From Mucilaginibacter sp. (GTDB taxonomy: Bacteria; Bacteroidota; Bacteroidia; Sphingobacteriales; Sphingobacteriaceae), in the NCBI GenBank assembly GCA_014376655.1, contig JACMRC010000550.1:1-16455 (forward strand): a DNA stretch of 16,455 nucleotides, given 5' to 3'. Position numbers and translations under genes: made by a program. The notes under the pieces are model-generated. The model was not told the origin of the DNA and did not search any database. It was given only the letters and a program-made list of their open reading frames with translations. Of the stretch, positions 7,191 through 15,477 are shown piece by piece. Positions within the stretch are counted from its first letter, which is position 1; every line of letters starts with the position of its first letter.

Positions 7191-8897
7191 CTATTGCACT
7201 GTACCTCGTGTAACCCCATTCTCACCAAAAGCATCTATAGCGAACCAATATTTTTGATCTTTGTTTAAACTGCGGATAGTTAGTTCGGTATCGTTATAAA
7301 CCTGATACACCCGGTTTAGGTTATCCTTTTGCACACCAAATCTGATGTTATACCCGGTAGCATTAGCTGCTTTTTTCCAGGTTAGTTTAACGTTGCGCGA
7401 ATCTGTCGCATCCCTTAGTATTTCAACCGTATTTACTTTAGCAGGTTTTTGGCTGATGCCTGTTCCAAATACACGGAACCCTGAAACAGCAAACTTACCA
7501 CCCGGTACGCGGTAGTTAGTTACTTTAAGATAACGCGCCTTAACAGGGATCGTAAATACGTGGTATTGATGGGTTAGGTCCTCTTCATTCTTGGTTTTGT
7601 CAACAAGCGTTTTCCAGTTCTTTTTATCGGCAGAATATTGTAACAAATACTGCTGGGCCAATATGCCATCGCGCCCGTAAAGTTGGGTGTCATTTTCGGC
7701 GAAGTTTAACTGTACAGCTTTTACGGTAGATACCGATCCTAAGTCTACACTCAGCCACTCCCCTTTGTCGCCGGTTTTGGCGCTCCAGTAATCGCGGATC
7801 TCTTCGTTAACAGCAAGGGCTGGCGGATTAGCCTCAAGGCTCGATGAGGCTTCTGATTTTTTGTTGTATGATAGCATCATCCAACCCGGATAAAGCTCGC
7901 TGATATCTTTTATTTTATGATCTGGCATTACCATCGGGTAATCTGCAAACTCAGTATGGGCAATCATATTATCGTTTTTATCAAACGTAACTGGCACTAA
8001 TCCCAGCCTGCGTTCAAATCTGTGTTTTACCGAGATAACCATGGTTACTACGCGCCAGTAATTGCCATGCTTATCAGTAAACGTTGCCGCATGGCCCGCG
8101 CCTGTAATAAACCCTTCGGGTTTAGCCGAAAATGGGCTACTTTGCGAATAGTTAAATGGCCCAAGCGGATTATTGGAAACAAAATAACCATCGGCATAAC
8201 TTTTATACTGCGTGCCCGGTGCCGAATATTGGTAATAATACTTGCCATTATGTTTGGTCATCCAGGGCGCTTCTGTCCATGGTGCATCTGTTTGGGTATT
8301 GTAATCGCCCGGCCTTTCCCAGCCGCGTGTTGCAGGGTCGCCTTTTAAAATATTTACGGGCTTCCCAATTGGGTTAAGACTGTTGTTAGGGTCTAATTCA
8401 ACAGCTTGCAAATATCCATTATTGGTACAACCAAAATACATGTAAACTTTACCGTCCGTATCCTGGAAAAAGTCGGGGTCGCCGATGGAGAGCGGGAACG
8501 TCTTGGTATACTCTTCCCATTTGCCACTTGTCGGGTCATCCGATTTATAAATGATATGACTATTTATAGGCATATAATACAACGAGCCATTTATTACGGC
8601 AGCAGCCGGCGCATCCTTTTCAAACGGCAGGTCTTTAGTAGTAACAAAGGTCCATTTAAGCAAATCTGCTGAATACCAATAACCACCGGAGGCTGTCGCG
8701 AACAGATAGTACTTATCCTTAAATAAAACAATCACCGGGTCGGCGGCCGTACGGCGCGATGGTTTATCCGGCGTGAACCTGTAACTTATATTTATTGGGT
8801 TGCAAAAGGTTTGCTGGCTGCTGGCTGTTGTTGGTAGTAACAAGATACAACCGAATAAACAGATTAAGACCTGGAAAAAATAACGCTTAAGGTTCAT
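7191..8897 (-). CDS. Glycoside hydrolase family 43 enzyme with discoidin-like and FN3 domains
   Basis: A secreted 568-aa glycosidase. I start at the ATG at 8897, which opens on a signal peptide (residues 5-27, ending TTASSQQ); the in-frame start at 8993 would add a charged leader and overlap the upstream gene. GH43 is a five-bladed propeller with inverting chemistry. The three expected acids appear in order: AADPVIVLFKDKYYLF (Asp53, base), SIGDPDFFQDTDGKVYMYFG (Asp140, modulator) and TEAPWMTKHNGKYYYQYS (Glu209, acid). Residues about 360-478 form an F5/8C (CBM32-like) domain with GEWLSVDLGSVSTVKAVQL and a closing RYLKVTNYR...GFRVFG. Residues about 487-568 form a fibronectin type III domain. 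Typical substrates are arabinan or xylan side chains, but the subfamily cannot be set by eye. It is the last gene of an operon, 28 bases after the second propeller gene. Confidence 0.88.
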   Translation of the reverse strand: MNLKRYFFQVLICLFGCILLLPTTASSQQTFCNPINISYRFTPDKPSRRTAADPVIVLFKDKYYLFATASGGYWYSADLLKWTFVTTKDLPFEKDAPAAAVINGSLYYMPINSHIIYKSDDPTSGKWEEYTKTFPLSIGDPDFFQDTDGKVYMYFGCTNNGYLQAVELDPNNSLNPIGKPVNILKGDPATRGWERPGDYNTQTDAPWTEAPWMTKHNGKYYYQYSAPGTQYKSYADGYFVSNNPLGPFNYSQSSPFSAKPEGFITGAGHAATFTDKHGNYWRVVTMVISVKHRFERRLGLVPVTFDKNDNMIAHTEFADYPMVMPDHKIKDISELYPGWMMLSYNKKSEASSSLEANPPALAVNEEIRDYWSAKTGDKGEWLSVDLGSVSTVKAVQLNFAENDTQLYGRDGILAQQYLLQYSADKKNWKTLVDKTKNEEDLTHQYHVFTIPVKARYLKVTNYRVPGGKFAVSGFRVFGTGISQKPAKVNTVEILRDATDSRNVKLTWKKAANATGYNIRFGVQKDNLNRVYQVYNDTELTIRSLNKDQKYWFAIDAFGENGVTRGTVQ

Positions 8898-8925
8898 TTG
8901 TAATATTTTAATTTTCTGTAAATAA

Positions 8926-10029
8926 TTAATGTTCTGATTGCCCCGGAATCTCAGGAATGCCCGGATCATCCAAAATTTGTACTGCCGTACCATCGCCTAC
9001 GGTTTTCCAGTCGTGCAAAACCCAAACCACTTTTTTGTCTTTGGTTATTTCAATCATCTGCGGGCCTTTACCGCTCTGTCCGCGCGAAGTAAAGATAGTA
9101 TTACCATTAGCCAATCGGGTACAGCTTTGCGGTGCTGATGTAAATTGATATTCGGCAGCCAGATCTGTTTTGCAATTAAACTCCCATATAGTTTCTTTCT
9201 TAGCGTTAACTTCTCGGGTTAGCCAATCTCTTTCATCGGTTATCAAGGTATTGCCATTCTTTAACCTGATTGCTGCCCAGGGCTGATTGATCTCATATCT
9301 CCAGATCTCTTTGAAATTTTTATCGTATTCTACAACGTGGCCCCTACTCATGTATGAGATCAAGTAGTTTCCTTCTGCGGTAACCCGGGCACGCCTAAAC
9401 TGTCCGTGAATGCCTCTTGCGTCTGCATTTTCAAATGGTAATACTTGTTCTACTTCGGTCTTGCCTGTCTTGATATTAACAACGTATAATTTAGGCGACA
9501 AACCATTCACAACAAACATAACTTTATCTAACCCTATAGGCTGGCAACCATGTACCTCGGTATGATCATCGCCTTGCGGTACATTAAAATCCATTTTCCA
9601 AAGCACTTTTTTGTCCGGTGTTATCACCGCGATATATTTCATCCGGCTAAACAAAATGTTTCCGTTCGACATCATCCAAACATCATCAAATTCAGGGCCT
9701 TTACCGGTATTGTAGGTCCAGATAACTTTACCGTCTTTAATCAGGAACATTCGGTTACAGTTCTCTCCCACATACAACATCGGGTGCTGGGTCAAACCGT
9801 TTCCGGGCAGGTTTGCAGGGGTTTCTTCTGTCGAATTGATCAACGGTGCCAATTCTTCTTCGGGTGCCATGGCGGGCACGTTAGCAGCCGTAAACAGGTT
9901 AAGCACATCCATGCAAGGCGTTTCACTTTTAGCTGCTGATTTAGCTTTGCCTTTCTTTTGCGCAAAAGTTAACGTGGTTACAGCTGTTAAGATTAGCACG
10001 AAAAGAAAACTGGTTTTGATAATTCTCAT
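8926..10029 (-). CDS. Secreted beta-propeller-like protein, paralog A
   Basis: 367 aa with a signal peptide (residues 5-23, cut near TFAQ) followed by a short lysine-rich linker. The body shows several propeller-like repeats with a D/N-G-N-x-L/I-x core: MSNGNILFS (120-128), TAEGNYLIS (217-225), LKNGNTLIT (256-264), LANGNTIFT (306-314), each following an IW/VIW strand end. This resembles PQQ-like or arylsulfotransferase-type propellers, but I see no catalytic histidine pattern strong enough to claim an enzyme. Five cysteines (39, 91, 162, 286, 303) are shared with paralog B and may form disulfides. The C-terminus DDPGIPEIPGQSEH is identical in both. Located between paralog B (27-base gap) and GH43 (28-base gap), so probably co-expressed with a glycan-degrading enzyme; a carbohydrate-binding or lyase-like role is possible but unproven. 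Confidence 0.8.
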   Translation of the reverse strand: MRIIKTSFLFVLILTAVTTLTFAQKKGKAKSAAKSETPCMDVLNLFTAANVPAMAPEEELAPLINSTEETPANLPGNGLTQHPMLYVGENCNRMFLIKDGKVIWTYNTGKGPEFDDVWMMSNGNILFSRMKYIAVITPDKKVLWKMDFNVPQGDDHTEVHGCQPIGLDKVMFVVNGLSPKLYVVNIKTGKTEVEQVLPFENADARGIHGQFRRARVTAEGNYLISYMSRGHVVEYDKNFKEIWRYEINQPWAAIRLKNGNTLITDERDWLTREVNAKKETIWEFNCKTDLAAEYQFTSAPQSCTRLANGNTIFTSRGQSGKGPQMIEITKDKKVVWVLHDWKTVGDGTAVQILDDPGIPEIPGQSEH

Positions 10030-10056
10030 AATTGATAATTAGTTTAAGGATATCTA

Positions 10057-11154
10057 TTAATGTTCTGATTGTCCCGGAATTTCAGGAATACCCGGATCAT
10101 CTAAAACTTGTAGCGCGGTGCCATCGCCTACTGTTTTATAATCATGCAGTACCCAAACAACTTTTTTGTCTTTAGTTACTTCTATCAGCTGCGGGCCTTT
10201 ACCCCCTTGTCCGCGCGATGCGAAAATGGTGTTGCCATTGGCCAAACGTGTGCAGCTTTGCGGTGCAGACCTGAATTGGTATTCGGCAGGCAGGTCGGTC
10301 TTGCAATCAAAGTTCCATACGGTTTCACCCTTGCTGTTAACTTCGAATGTGCGGTTTTCAGTCTCGTCGGTTATTAATGTATTACCGTTTTTAAGCCTTA
10401 AAGCGGCCCATGGTTTAGTTGATTTATAACTCCAGATCTCTTTAAAATCCTTATCATATTCTACCGTACGGCCCTGGTTAAGTAACGCAATAAGGTAAGT
10501 ACCCTGTGCGGTATAACGAGCCCTTCTAACCTGCGGATGAATATCACCAACAGTTGCCGGCTGGTTTGAAGGAAGCACATGCTCTACTTCAACCTTCCCG
10601 GTTTTAATGTTAACAACAAATAGTTTTGGAGGCAATCCATTCACCACAAACATAACTTTGTCTAAACCAATAGGCTGGCAGGCATGCACTTCGGTATGCT
10701 CGGCACCTTTTGAGTTATTGCAATCGTAACGCCAAAGGATTTTCTTATCAGGTGTCATTAACGCGATATATTGCATCCGGGTAAATAAAATATTACCGTT
10801 GGATAACATCCAAACATCATCATATTCGGGCCCTTTACCGGTATTGTAGGTCCATATCACCTTACCATCCTTAACTAACGACATGCGGTTACAGTTCTCT
10901 CCTACATACAACATCGGGTGCTGCGCCAAACCGTTTCCAGGCAGGTTTGCCGGCGTTTCTTCGGTCGAGTTAATTAGTGATGCCAACTCTTCTTCGGGTG
11001 CCATAGAAGGTACGTTAGCCGCAGTAAACAGGTTAAGCACATCCATACACGGAGTCTCGCTTTTAGCGACCGCTTTGGTTTTGCCTTTCTTCTGCGCAAA
11101 AATTGAGCTTGAAGAAGCCACTACAATCAGGACGATAAGGAAACTTTTTTTCAT
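10057..11154 (-). CDS. Secreted beta-propeller-like protein, paralog B (first gene of operon)
   Basis: 365 aa, about three quarters identical to the next gene by eye, so the pair arose by tandem duplication. The signal peptide (residues 3-20, ending SIFAQ) is followed by the same KKGK linker, then PCMDVLNLFTAANVP. The N-terminal third and the last 80 residues are nearly the same as in paralog A. The stretch around residues 193-275 differs most, with SNQPATVGDIHPQVRR in place of the FENADARGIHGQFRR of A and a different strand at 227-248. It has one extra cysteine (145). The propeller-like repeats LSNGNILFT, LKNGNTLIT and LANGNTIFA are visible. It is the first gene after a good promoter at about 11200 and leads an operon with paralog A and GH43. 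No enzymatic function assigned. Confidence 0.8.
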   Translation of the reverse strand: MKKSFLIVLIVVASSSSIFAQKKGKTKAVAKSETPCMDVLNLFTAANVPSMAPEEELASLINSTEETPANLPGNGLAQHPMLYVGENCNRMSLVKDGKVIWTYNTGKGPEYDDVWMLSNGNILFTRMQYIALMTPDKKILWRYDCNNSKGAEHTEVHACQPIGLDKVMFVVNGLPPKLFVVNIKTGKVEVEHVLPSNQPATVGDIHPQVRRARYTAQGTYLIALLNQGRTVEYDKDFKEIWSYKSTKPWAALRLKNGNTLITDETENRTFEVNSKGETVWNFDCKTDLPAEYQFRSAPQSCTRLANGNTIFASRGQGGKGPQLIEVTKDKKVVWVLHDYKTVGDGTALQVLDDPGIPEIPGQSEH

Positions 11155-11197
11155 GACGGTTCAATTGGTTATGTCGCGGAGAAATCGCTTACAAAAG

Positions 11198-11229
11198 CAA
11201 TGATAAACATATTTACTTTGGTGCAAAAA
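11198..11229 (-). promoter_or_regulatory. Promoter of the propeller-GH43 operon
   Basis: On the minus strand TTTTTG (11224-11229) is followed after 18 bases by TATCATTG (11198-11205), a 7 of 8 match to TAnnTTTG at normal spacing for this phylum. The leader to the ATG at 11154 would be roughly 36-40 bases. The rest of the 241-base gap (11155-11395) holds the GH78 terminator and otherwise nothing I can name. Confidence 0.55.
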
Positions 11230-11349
11230 GATAGGCGGATAATCCGGGGTGAAAAACTGGTTAAATAGCGAGTTAAAAACACTTAATACAGCTAAATTTA
11301 GAGCACTGCATCGATTGCGTATTTTTCTTAAATTTATTTAAAAGAAAAT

Positions 11350-11371
11350 GCCCCCACATTTCTGCGGGGGC
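11350..11371 (-). terminator. Terminator after the rhamnosidase gene
   Basis: A GCCCCC/GGGGGC stem (11350-11355 with 11366-11371) and a 10-base loop are followed on the minus strand by ATTTTCTTT. It lies 24 bases beyond the GH78 stop codon and separates that gene from the propeller operon. Confidence 0.75.
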
Positions 11372-11395
11372 GTTAATTTATAAATGTCCAATGAT

Positions 11396-14092
11396 CTATC
11401 TCACCGTAAACTCATAACTCCCCGAAGCTACCTTCAATCCTTTACCAATAACAACGGCCTTACCGTTTAACAACACCTTTTTGCCCGCCGGTAAAACAAC
11501 TGTTGCGGTAGAATTAGCCGGAACGGTTACCGAATATTTAACGGCATCGCCATCACGTTTCCAGTTTGAAACTATTTTGCCGTAAGGGCTGGTATGCTCT
11601 GCTTCAAAATGATCTAAACCGGTAACAAAATTAGGTTCCAACCAAACATTTTTGAAGCCCGGGCTTGCAGGGTCTATCCTTATACCTGCTATACCTTTAT
11701 AATACCAGGCATTTATCTCGCCAAACATAATGTGGTTTAATGAAAGATCACTTTTGGCAAATACATCCCAGTTCTCATACAGCGTGGTAGCGCCATTCTT
11801 GATCCACCAACCCCATGACGGAAAGGTTTCCTGCGAGGCGATGGAATAAGCTACATCAGCATACCCATTGTCGCTAAGCGCTCCTAAAATGGCTTTAGCG
11901 CCTAAGATCCCGACATCCAAGTGGTTGTTATCTTGTTTCACACGCTCGGCAAGATTGGCGGCTACTTTTGCTTTTAAATTTTCAGGCACTAACCCCCAAT
12001 ATAGCGGCATGCTTAATTCGGTCTGGTAACCTTTATCATACATACCGGTGGTGGTGTTTAAGTATTTCGTATTAAGCGCGTTTTTAATCTTTAGCGCTAA
12101 TGCGGTATATCTCTTTTCATCATCTGCCCTACCAAATAATTTAGCCGCTTTAGCCAGGATAGTTACATCCGTAAAGTAATATATTGATGATACAAACTCA
12201 ACCGGAGATTTTGATTTTACCGGCACCCAGTCGCCCAGGCCCCAGGTAGTAATGCCCGATGGGTATAACTCATCGATATGGTTTACGTAACGTTTAATGG
12301 CATCGTAGTTATCATTTAAAGTTTTGCTGTCGCCATAAAACTGGTAAAGGTTCCATGGGATGATAGCTATCGTACTTGTCCAGTCAGGCCCATTGCCCCA
12401 CTCATAACCCCAACCATCGGATGGTATGATAGATGATAGCACACCATTTGGCTGTTGCTCGTCGCGGTGATCGGCCATCCATTTTTCATAAACGGTTACG
12501 CCGTCAAAGCCATATAAACCAGTCTCGCTGGCTATGTGCGCGTCGCCTGTCCAGCCATTTTTTTCGCGTTGCGGACAGTCCGTTGGATAACCGTATAAGT
12601 TAGACAGGTAAGAGTTATTACAGGCGAACCAGATCTTGTTTAAGGTTGTGTTTGACGAGTTGATCTTACCAACCGTAGCCACATCGCTATGCATAAAATA
12701 AGCGGTAAGGCTTTCCTTTTTTAAGCTGATGGGTTTATTACTGGTAACCTCTACATACTGAAAACCCTTATAATTAAATCGCGGCATAAAGGTTTCTTCG
12801 CCTTTACCGCTCAAAATAAACACGTCTGTCTGGAACGGGTCCGATTTGTCTGTTGGGCGATAATGCACGTCGATATTTGACATATCGCCATAGCCATTTT
12901 TACTCAATTTCTCGGTATGCTTTAGGCGGACAACCGTACCGGCCTCGCCACTGACGGTTATTTTGCTTACACCGGCAATTGTACGGCCTATGTTAAACAT
13001 GTACGTAGTATCGTCAAGCTTTTTAAAGTCAGCTGTTGGGATAGTTTCGATAGCGCGGATAGGCACTATAGCTTGCGACACAATATTTGCAGATGGTGCA
13101 GGGCGGATAATTACTGTACGCCACGATCTTGTTTCTGTAAAGTTTGTGGTGTTCCATCCCGGTTGCTCCAGGCGGGCATCGTAATGTTCGGCGGTATAAA
13201 TACTGTTAAATATTATCGGGCTTGATGATGATTTCCAACTACGATCAGATGTTATAGTTTCGGTGGTACCATCTGTATAAGTTACCCGCAGATCCAAACA
13301 AAAAGTTGGGCGGTTGCGCCATGGGGCTTTATGGAAATCCCAAACAGCTGTACTTTGCATATTGTACCAGCCATTACCTAACAATACCCCTACCGCGTTT
13401 TTACCTGCTTGTAATTGTTGAGTTACATCATAGGTAACATACAATGTTCTTCTGTCAAAACGCGTATACATTGGGTCAAGGCGATGATTGCCGATTTTCT
13501 CGCCGTTGATATAAAGTTCATACAAACCGGACACGGCTATATAAGCACGGGCAGATTTCACTTTCTTACCTAACGAAAACACATTCCTGAAATATGGGGC
13601 GGGCCTAACTTCGGGGCCGCGATTATCGCTTATAAAAGTTCCTTTCCAGTTGCTTTTGTCAATTAAGCCTGTTTCAAAACAGGCTATGGGCGATAGCGTT
13701 GCCTTTCCTGTTTCGTCCCAAACAGAAACACGCCAGTAGTATTTGGTGTAGGGCTGCAATACTTTACCTGCGTAAACTATACGGATATTGCCTGATAATA
13801 CTTTAGCAGTTTTCCATATATGTGCAATGCCTTTTGTCAAAGCAATAGAGTCAGTACCAACTAATATTTGATACCCGGTTTGCTTAGCGCCATTGTTCCC
13901 GGCGTTCATCAACCATGAAAGGCGTGGATGAACGGCATCTATCCCTAAAGGATTAACCAAATATTCAGTTTTAAGATCATCTATTTTTTCGGCGGCATTG
14001 GCTTTGGTAAAGCTTGATATAGTAGCAGCTACTATAAGCACATAAGCGATGCTCTTATTCACAGAAAACTTAACTGGTAAAAGTGGGCTCAT
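11396..14092 (-). CDS. Alpha-L-rhamnosidase, GH78
   Basis: An 898-aa secreted enzyme that removes terminal alpha-L-rhamnose from pectin (rhamnogalacturonan), plant glycosides or other glycans. The export signal spans about residues 13-33 (ending TKANAAEK); the ATG at 14092 is used, with a GTG at 14062 as an alternative that would trim 10 residues. An N-terminal FN3-like sandwich (KTEYLVNPLGIDAVHPRLSW, 41-60) is followed by the Bac_rhamnosid N domain (around YELYINGEKIGNHRLDP, 191-207), the (alpha/alpha)6 barrel from about 480 to 800 and a C-terminal sandwich. The catalytic signature DCPQREKNGWTGDA gives Asp505, Glu510 and Asp517, spaced exactly as in known bacterial GH78 enzymes, and Glu792 in MFGEINAW is the expected base. 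All key acids are present, so the enzyme should be active. Its own promoter and terminator make it a single-gene unit. Confidence 0.95.
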   Translation of the reverse strand: MSPLLPVKFSVNKSIAYVLIVAATISSFTKANAAEKIDDLKTEYLVNPLGIDAVHPRLSWLMNAGNNGAKQTGYQILVGTDSIALTKGIAHIWKTAKVLSGNIRIVYAGKVLQPYTKYYWRVSVWDETGKATLSPIACFETGLIDKSNWKGTFISDNRGPEVRPAPYFRNVFSLGKKVKSARAYIAVSGLYELYINGEKIGNHRLDPMYTRFDRRTLYVTYDVTQQLQAGKNAVGVLLGNGWYNMQSTAVWDFHKAPWRNRPTFCLDLRVTYTDGTTETITSDRSWKSSSSPIIFNSIYTAEHYDARLEQPGWNTTNFTETRSWRTVIIRPAPSANIVSQAIVPIRAIETIPTADFKKLDDTTYMFNIGRTIAGVSKITVSGEAGTVVRLKHTEKLSKNGYGDMSNIDVHYRPTDKSDPFQTDVFILSGKGEETFMPRFNYKGFQYVEVTSNKPISLKKESLTAYFMHSDVATVGKINSSNTTLNKIWFACNNSYLSNLYGYPTDCPQREKNGWTGDAHIASETGLYGFDGVTVYEKWMADHRDEQQPNGVLSSIIPSDGWGYEWGNGPDWTSTIAIIPWNLYQFYGDSKTLNDNYDAIKRYVNHIDELYPSGITTWGLGDWVPVKSKSPVEFVSSIYYFTDVTILAKAAKLFGRADDEKRYTALALKIKNALNTKYLNTTTGMYDKGYQTELSMPLYWGLVPENLKAKVAANLAERVKQDNNHLDVGILGAKAILGALSDNGYADVAYSIASQETFPSWGWWIKNGATTLYENWDVFAKSDLSLNHIMFGEINAWYYKGIAGIRIDPASPGFKNVWLEPNFVTGLDHFEAEHTSPYGKIVSNWKRDGDAVKYSVTVPANSTATVVLPAGKKVLLNGKAVVIGKGLKVASGSYEFTVR

Positions 14093-14110
14093 TTAGATTG
14101 GTTTGAACGA

Positions 14111-14140
14111 CTAATATATAAAATAAGCACTTCATTCAAA
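14111..14140 (-). promoter_or_regulatory. Promoter of the GH78 gene
   Basis: On the minus strand TTTG (14137-14140) is followed after 18 bases by TATATTAG (14111-14118), 7 of 8 to the TAnnTTTG box. The leader to the ATG at 14092 would be about 12-15 bases. The -33 side directly follows the T-run of the preceding gene's terminator. Confidence 0.5.
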
Positions 14141-14148
14141 CAAAAAAC

Positions 14149-14170
14149 GCCTTTGCGTTGATGCAAAGGC
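14149..14170 (-). terminator. Terminator after the OmpA-like gene
   Basis: GCCTTTGC at 14149-14156 pairs with GCAAAGGC at 14163-14170 around a 6-base loop; on the minus strand the stem is followed by G and a run of six T. It lies 26 bases past the OmpA-like stop codon. Confidence 0.85.
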
Positions 14171-14196
14171 ATTCAACTAATAGAAATATTACTGAT

Positions 14197-15051
14197 TTAT
14201 TTTGTTACCGGCTTACCTATCAGGTCCATAAACTGATCAAGTTTAGGGGTGATGATAATTTGCGTACGCCTGTTTTTCATTTTTCCCGAATCTGTTGCAT
14301 TATCAGCAACCGGGTTATACTCGCCACGGCCACCGGCAGTTAAACGTTTAGGATCAACTGCATAGTTGTTTTGCAAAGCCTGCACAACCGATGATGCCCT
14401 TAAAGTACTCAGATCCCAGTTGTTACGGATGTTGGTTTGCTTGATAGGTACATTATCTGTATTACCTTCAATCAATACATCATAACCTGAATAATCGGTG
14501 ATGATCTTAGCAATTTTGCTTAAAGTAGCACCTGCCTGATCAGATATTTCATAACTACCAGATTTGTATAACATATTGTCAGACAATGAAATATAAACCA
14601 CACCTTTTAATACCTGTACATCAACATCCTTCATTTCGGCCTGGCTTAATGAGCGGGTAAGATTGTTGGTTAACACCATATTAAGCGAATCGCTTTTACC
14701 TTTAGCAGCTATCAGCTGTTTAATGTATTTATCTGACGCATTTATCTGGTCGGCCAGTTTGGAAATATTAACATTGCCCTGGTTGTTGCCCGCTAAACAT
14801 TTGGTTAAGGCATCCTGCAAAGCAGCACGGTTGCTTTTTTCTGAAGCAATTTGCTCTTCTAAGCTTCTAACCCTTGTTTTTGAACCTTCCAGTTCGCGTT
14901 GGGTAAGGTCATAGCTTTGTTTTAGTTCTGTTTGTTTAGTTTGTAATGCAGTATAACTTGTCTGTAACTCGGCATATTTTTTATTGCTTACACAACCCTG
15001 CGTAACAGCAGCGGCAATCAGTATCAGCAATAATGGTAGTTTCGTTTTCAT
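14197..15051 (-). CDS. OmpA-family peptidoglycan-binding lipoprotein
   Basis: 284 aa. A lipoprotein signal (residues 4-20, AVTQGC with Cys20) anchors it in the outer membrane. Residues about 24-85 are a long charged coiled coil (repeated QT/EL spacing), making a stalk. The C-terminal OmpA domain (about 150-268) has LSDNMLYKSGSYEIS, the IEGNTDNVPI turn with Asp199, NWDLSTLRASSVVQAL and the closing NRRTQIII with Arg261/Arg262; Asp199 and these arginines are the residues that hold diaminopimelate of peptidoglycan in the family. It should link outer membrane to cell wall in the periplasm. No beta-barrel domain is fused. It has its own terminator, so it appears to be a separate unit from GH78, and its upstream region carries two dyads. 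Assignment to the family is firm; the exact role is general cell-envelope support. Confidence 0.9.
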   Translation of the reverse strand: MKTKLPLLLILIAAAVTQGCVSNKKYAELQTSYTALQTKQTELKQSYDLTQRELEGSKTRVRSLEEQIASEKSNRAALQDALTKCLAGNNQGNVNISKLADQINASDKYIKQLIAAKGKSDSLNMVLTNNLTRSLSQAEMKDVDVQVLKGVVYISLSDNMLYKSGSYEISDQAGATLSKIAKIITDYSGYDVLIEGNTDNVPIKQTNIRNNWDLSTLRASSVVQALQNNYAVDPKRLTAGGRGEYNPVADNATDSGKMKNRRTQIIITPKLDQFMDLIGKPVTK

Positions 15052-15094
15052 AATTTGTAATTGTTTATCAATTAATCATGATTCGTTCATAATC

Positions 15095-15128
15095 TTGTAG
15101 CTACAACAAACTTTTGGTATTAAAGTTT
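15095..15128. promoter_or_regulatory. Two adjacent dyads upstream of the OmpA-like gene
   Basis: A perfect 12-base palindrome TTGTAGCTACAA (15095-15106) is followed after one base by 7-base inverted arms AAACTTT (15108-15114) and AAAGTTT (15122-15128). They lie 44-77 bases before the ATG, where a promoter or operator would be expected. No convincing -7 box was found beside them. Confidence 0.3.
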
Positions 15129-15156
15129 CAGGCATTTCCGTTTAAACAACAAACGT

Positions 15157-15174
15157 CCTTGCATTTCTGCAAAA
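15157..15174 (-). terminator. Weak hairpin terminator after the M14 remnant
   Basis: On the minus strand TTTTGCA pairs with TGCAAGG (two G-U pairs) around a GAAA tetraloop, followed by a T-rich stretch (ACGTTTGTTGTTT). It is 29 bases beyond the remnant's stop codon and probably the old terminator of the peptidase gene. Confidence 0.4.
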
Positions 15175-15203
15175 GCTTCTGATACAAATTATCAATTATT
15201 TAC

Positions 15204-15467
15204 TTACTGTTTTTTAGTATAAAGTTCATTAAACAACAGTTTAAACGTGCCGTGCGATTGCCCCCTGAAAGTTATCTCGGGCCCGAACGAATACAGCATC
15301 CCTGCTCCTACCTGTGCCGAAAACGCAGCTACGCCATCCTTCAAATATTTCTGTCCCCAGGCCCAACCACTACGTATCGGTTTATCGGTTGCAAACCACA
15401 TTAAAGGTTTTACACCTTTGGCCGCTGCATCGGCATTTAATTTAAATACGGGACTGTTGTATAAAAA
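15204..15467 (-). pseudogene. C-terminal remnant of an M14 zinc carboxypeptidase-like protein
   Basis: The minus-strand frame is open from 15467 (just after a TGA at 15468-15470) to the TAA at 15204 and reads FLYNSPVFKLNADAAAKG, then MWFATDKPIRSGWAWGQKYL, and ends FGPEITFRGQSHGTFKLLFN. From memory of the family this is the extreme C-terminal part of the large Bacteroidota M14 zinc carboxypeptidases, in which SPVF, SGWAWGQ, FGPEI and HGTFK are strongly kept. The catalytic zinc domain and several hundred N-terminal residues are missing: the sequence 10 bases further upstream is already the stop codon of the GH92 gene. An ATG at 15401 could in principle start a 65-aa peptide but would cut the conserved block. 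I read it as a leftover after deletion; the reading frame is intact, so the event may be recent. Confidence 0.75.
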
Positions 15468-15477
15468 TCAGTTGTTT

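Noticed and set aside
8022..8672. Plus-strand open frames opposite the GH43 gene
   Set aside because: They are shadows of a well-supported coding region, with no recognisable domain or signal.
8898..8993. Upstream in-frame extension of the GH43 gene to a start at 8993
   Set aside because: It adds a charged 32-residue leader before a clear signal peptide and overlaps the end of the propeller gene; the ATG at 8897 is better.
9550..9939. 129-aa plus-strand open frame opposite propeller paralog A
   Set aside because: The opposite strand encodes a protein with a close paralog next door; this frame has no independent support.
8926..11154. Arylsulfotransferase function for the two propeller proteins
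   Set aside because: The strand pattern resembles that fold, but I could not see a convincing set of catalytic residues, so only the fold-like description is kept.
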